Under the pieces are notes generated by a model. The model saw nothing but the letters and a program-made list of their open reading frames with translations, did no database searches and was not told the DNA's origin. DNA of 14,422 nucleotides from Bacillota bacterium (GTDB taxonomy: Bacteria; Bacillota; Desulfitobacteriia; Desulfitobacteriales; JAJXUE01), in contig JAJYNB010000064.1 of assembly GCA_021786555.1 (NCBI GenBank), positions 1 to 14,422 on the forward strand. The letters run 5' to 3'. Shown one piece after another: positions 13,651-14,422 of the stretch. How positions within the stretch are numbered: the first letter of the stretch is position 1; every line of letters begins with the position of its first letter. Made by a program: the position numbers and the translations under genes.

Positions 13651-14422
13651 TAGTGGCCGAGGGAAAAACCCTGGAGGAAGTTCTCCAGCTGGCAGCGCCA
13701 TTCAAGAAAGTATTGGTTGCGGGGTGTGGCGGTTGTGTCACGGTCTGCATGGCGGGAGGAGCCAAAGAGGCGGGACTCTTAGCCAGCGCCATCCGCCTTG
13801 CCAGGCGGAGTGACCCGGTGGAGGCCCTGGAACAAACCGTGCTGCGCCAGTGTGAGTATGAATTTAACCGGGAGATTTCCAATACCGTTTCAGAGGTGGA
13901 AGCTGTCATCTCCCTGGCTTGCGGCGTGGGGGTCCAGACCTTGGCGGAACAATATCCGGACAAACCTGTCCTGCCTGGGCTCAATACCAAGTTTATGGGC
14001 TTGCCGTTGGAGCAGGGTGTCTGGGCCGAAAGGTGTCAGGGCTGCGGCGACTGCATCCTGGACAAAACCTTCGGCATATGTCCCATCACCCGCTGTTCCA
14101 AGAGCCTTTTAAACGGTCCTTGCGGCGGTTCACAAGGCGGCAAATGCGAAATTGACCCTGATATCGATTGCGCCTGGCAGCTGATTTACGACAAAGCGCT
14201 AAGCTCAGGCCAGGTGGAACGTCTGAGAGAAATACATCCTGTTAAAGATTGGTCCAAGTCGCGGGATGACGGGCCCAGGAAAGTGGTAAGGGGGGATGCC
14301 CGGATGACGGGCGGTGAGGTTGAAGTCGATACCCGGATTTTAAAAAAATTCAAAGATTACAAAGCTATTCCATCCTGGGCTGTAAAGGATTTATGCCTGG
14401 CTGTCCAGCAGGGGCTAATGCA
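13647..14422 (+). CDS. metV: MetV, zinc/iron-sulfur partner of methylenetetrahydrofolate reductase (partial at right edge)
   Basis: The frame opens at ATG 13647 (ATGA overlap with the previous stop, AAGGTG at 13634-13639) and stays open to the window end, giving 258 residues. MetV is the small Cys-rich partner of MetF in the step that makes methyl-THF. Visible motifs are CGGCVTVC (27-34), C69, ACGVGVQ (91-97), CQGCGDC (130-136), C145, C150, NGPCGGS (156-162), C167 and C175, then the typical end motif KDWSKSRDDGPRKVVRGDAR (200-219). Family members normally stop about there, near 210-220 residues. Here the frame continues for at least 39 residues, and F235-M258 (FKDYKAIPSWAVKDLCLAVQ and on) resembles the first half of an SLH domain. 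metF is expected downstream but is outside the window. Confidence 0.88.
   Translation, partial: MIVAEGKTLEEVLQLAAPFKKVLVAGCGGCVTVCMAGGAKEAGLLASAIRLARRSDPVEALEQTVLRQCEYEFNREISNTVSEVEAVISLACGVGVQTLAEQYPDKPVLPGLNTKFMGLPLEQGVWAERCQGCGDCILDKTFGICPITRCSKSLLNGPCGGSQGGKCEIDPDIDCAWQLIYDKALSSGQVERLREIHPVKDWSKSRDDGPRKVVRGDARMTGGEVEVDTRILKKFKDYKAIPSWAVKDLCLAVQQGLM

Overview
This window carries most of a bacterial acetyl-CoA (Wood-Ljungdahl) pathway operon. All genes are on the + strand. Nine proteins are recognisable: a CooC-type nickel ATPase, CO dehydrogenase (AcsA/CooS), acetyl-CoA synthase (AcsB), corrinoid iron-sulfur protein large subunit (AcsC), its reductive activator (AcsV/RACo), a second CooC/AcsF-type ATPase, corrinoid protein small subunit (AcsD), methyltetrahydrofolate:corrinoid methyltransferase (AcsE), and an HdrA-MvhD fusion. 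A tenth gene, MetV, starts by a 4-base overlap and runs off the right edge.

The organism is probably an anaerobic Firmicute of the acetogen/Peptococcaceae/Moorella type. The evidence is the bacterial-type ACS with its N-terminal CODH-binding domain, the cluster content and order, strong AGGAGG ribosome sites, and an AcsE that closely resembles the Moorella protein as I remember it. Base composition is moderately GC-rich by eye. I cannot name a genus, and I cannot tell from this window whether the pathway runs towards acetate or in the oxidative direction.

Layout. 1-240: leader holding a perfect 19-bp inverted repeat that encloses 142 bp. 242-1006 cooC; 1082-3097 acsA; 3125-5299 acsB. 5300-5602: a 303-bp gap packed with hairpins and repeat units. 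5603-6940 acsC; 6987-8888 acsV. 8889-9022: a gap built of 7-bp repeats in inverted arms. 9023-9778 second cooC; 9812-10780 acsD; 10820-11614 acsE. 11615-11703: a gap with a very strong hairpin. 11704-13650 hdrA-mvhD fusion; 13647-end metV.

How the genes work together. MetV with MetF (expected downstream, not seen) makes methyl-THF, and the HdrA-MvhD fusion probably handles electrons for that step. AcsE moves the methyl group to the corrinoid protein AcsCD. AcsV reactivates AcsCD when its cobalt becomes oxidised. AcsA reduces CO2 to CO, and AcsB joins CO, methyl and CoA. The two CooC-type ATPases most likely load nickel into CODH and ACS.

The catalytic genes look ordinary and intact. The unusual material is in the gaps (four separate repeat or hairpin systems), in the HdrA-MvhD fusion with no HdrB or HdrC in this window, and in a MetV C-terminal extension that looks like the start of an SLH domain.
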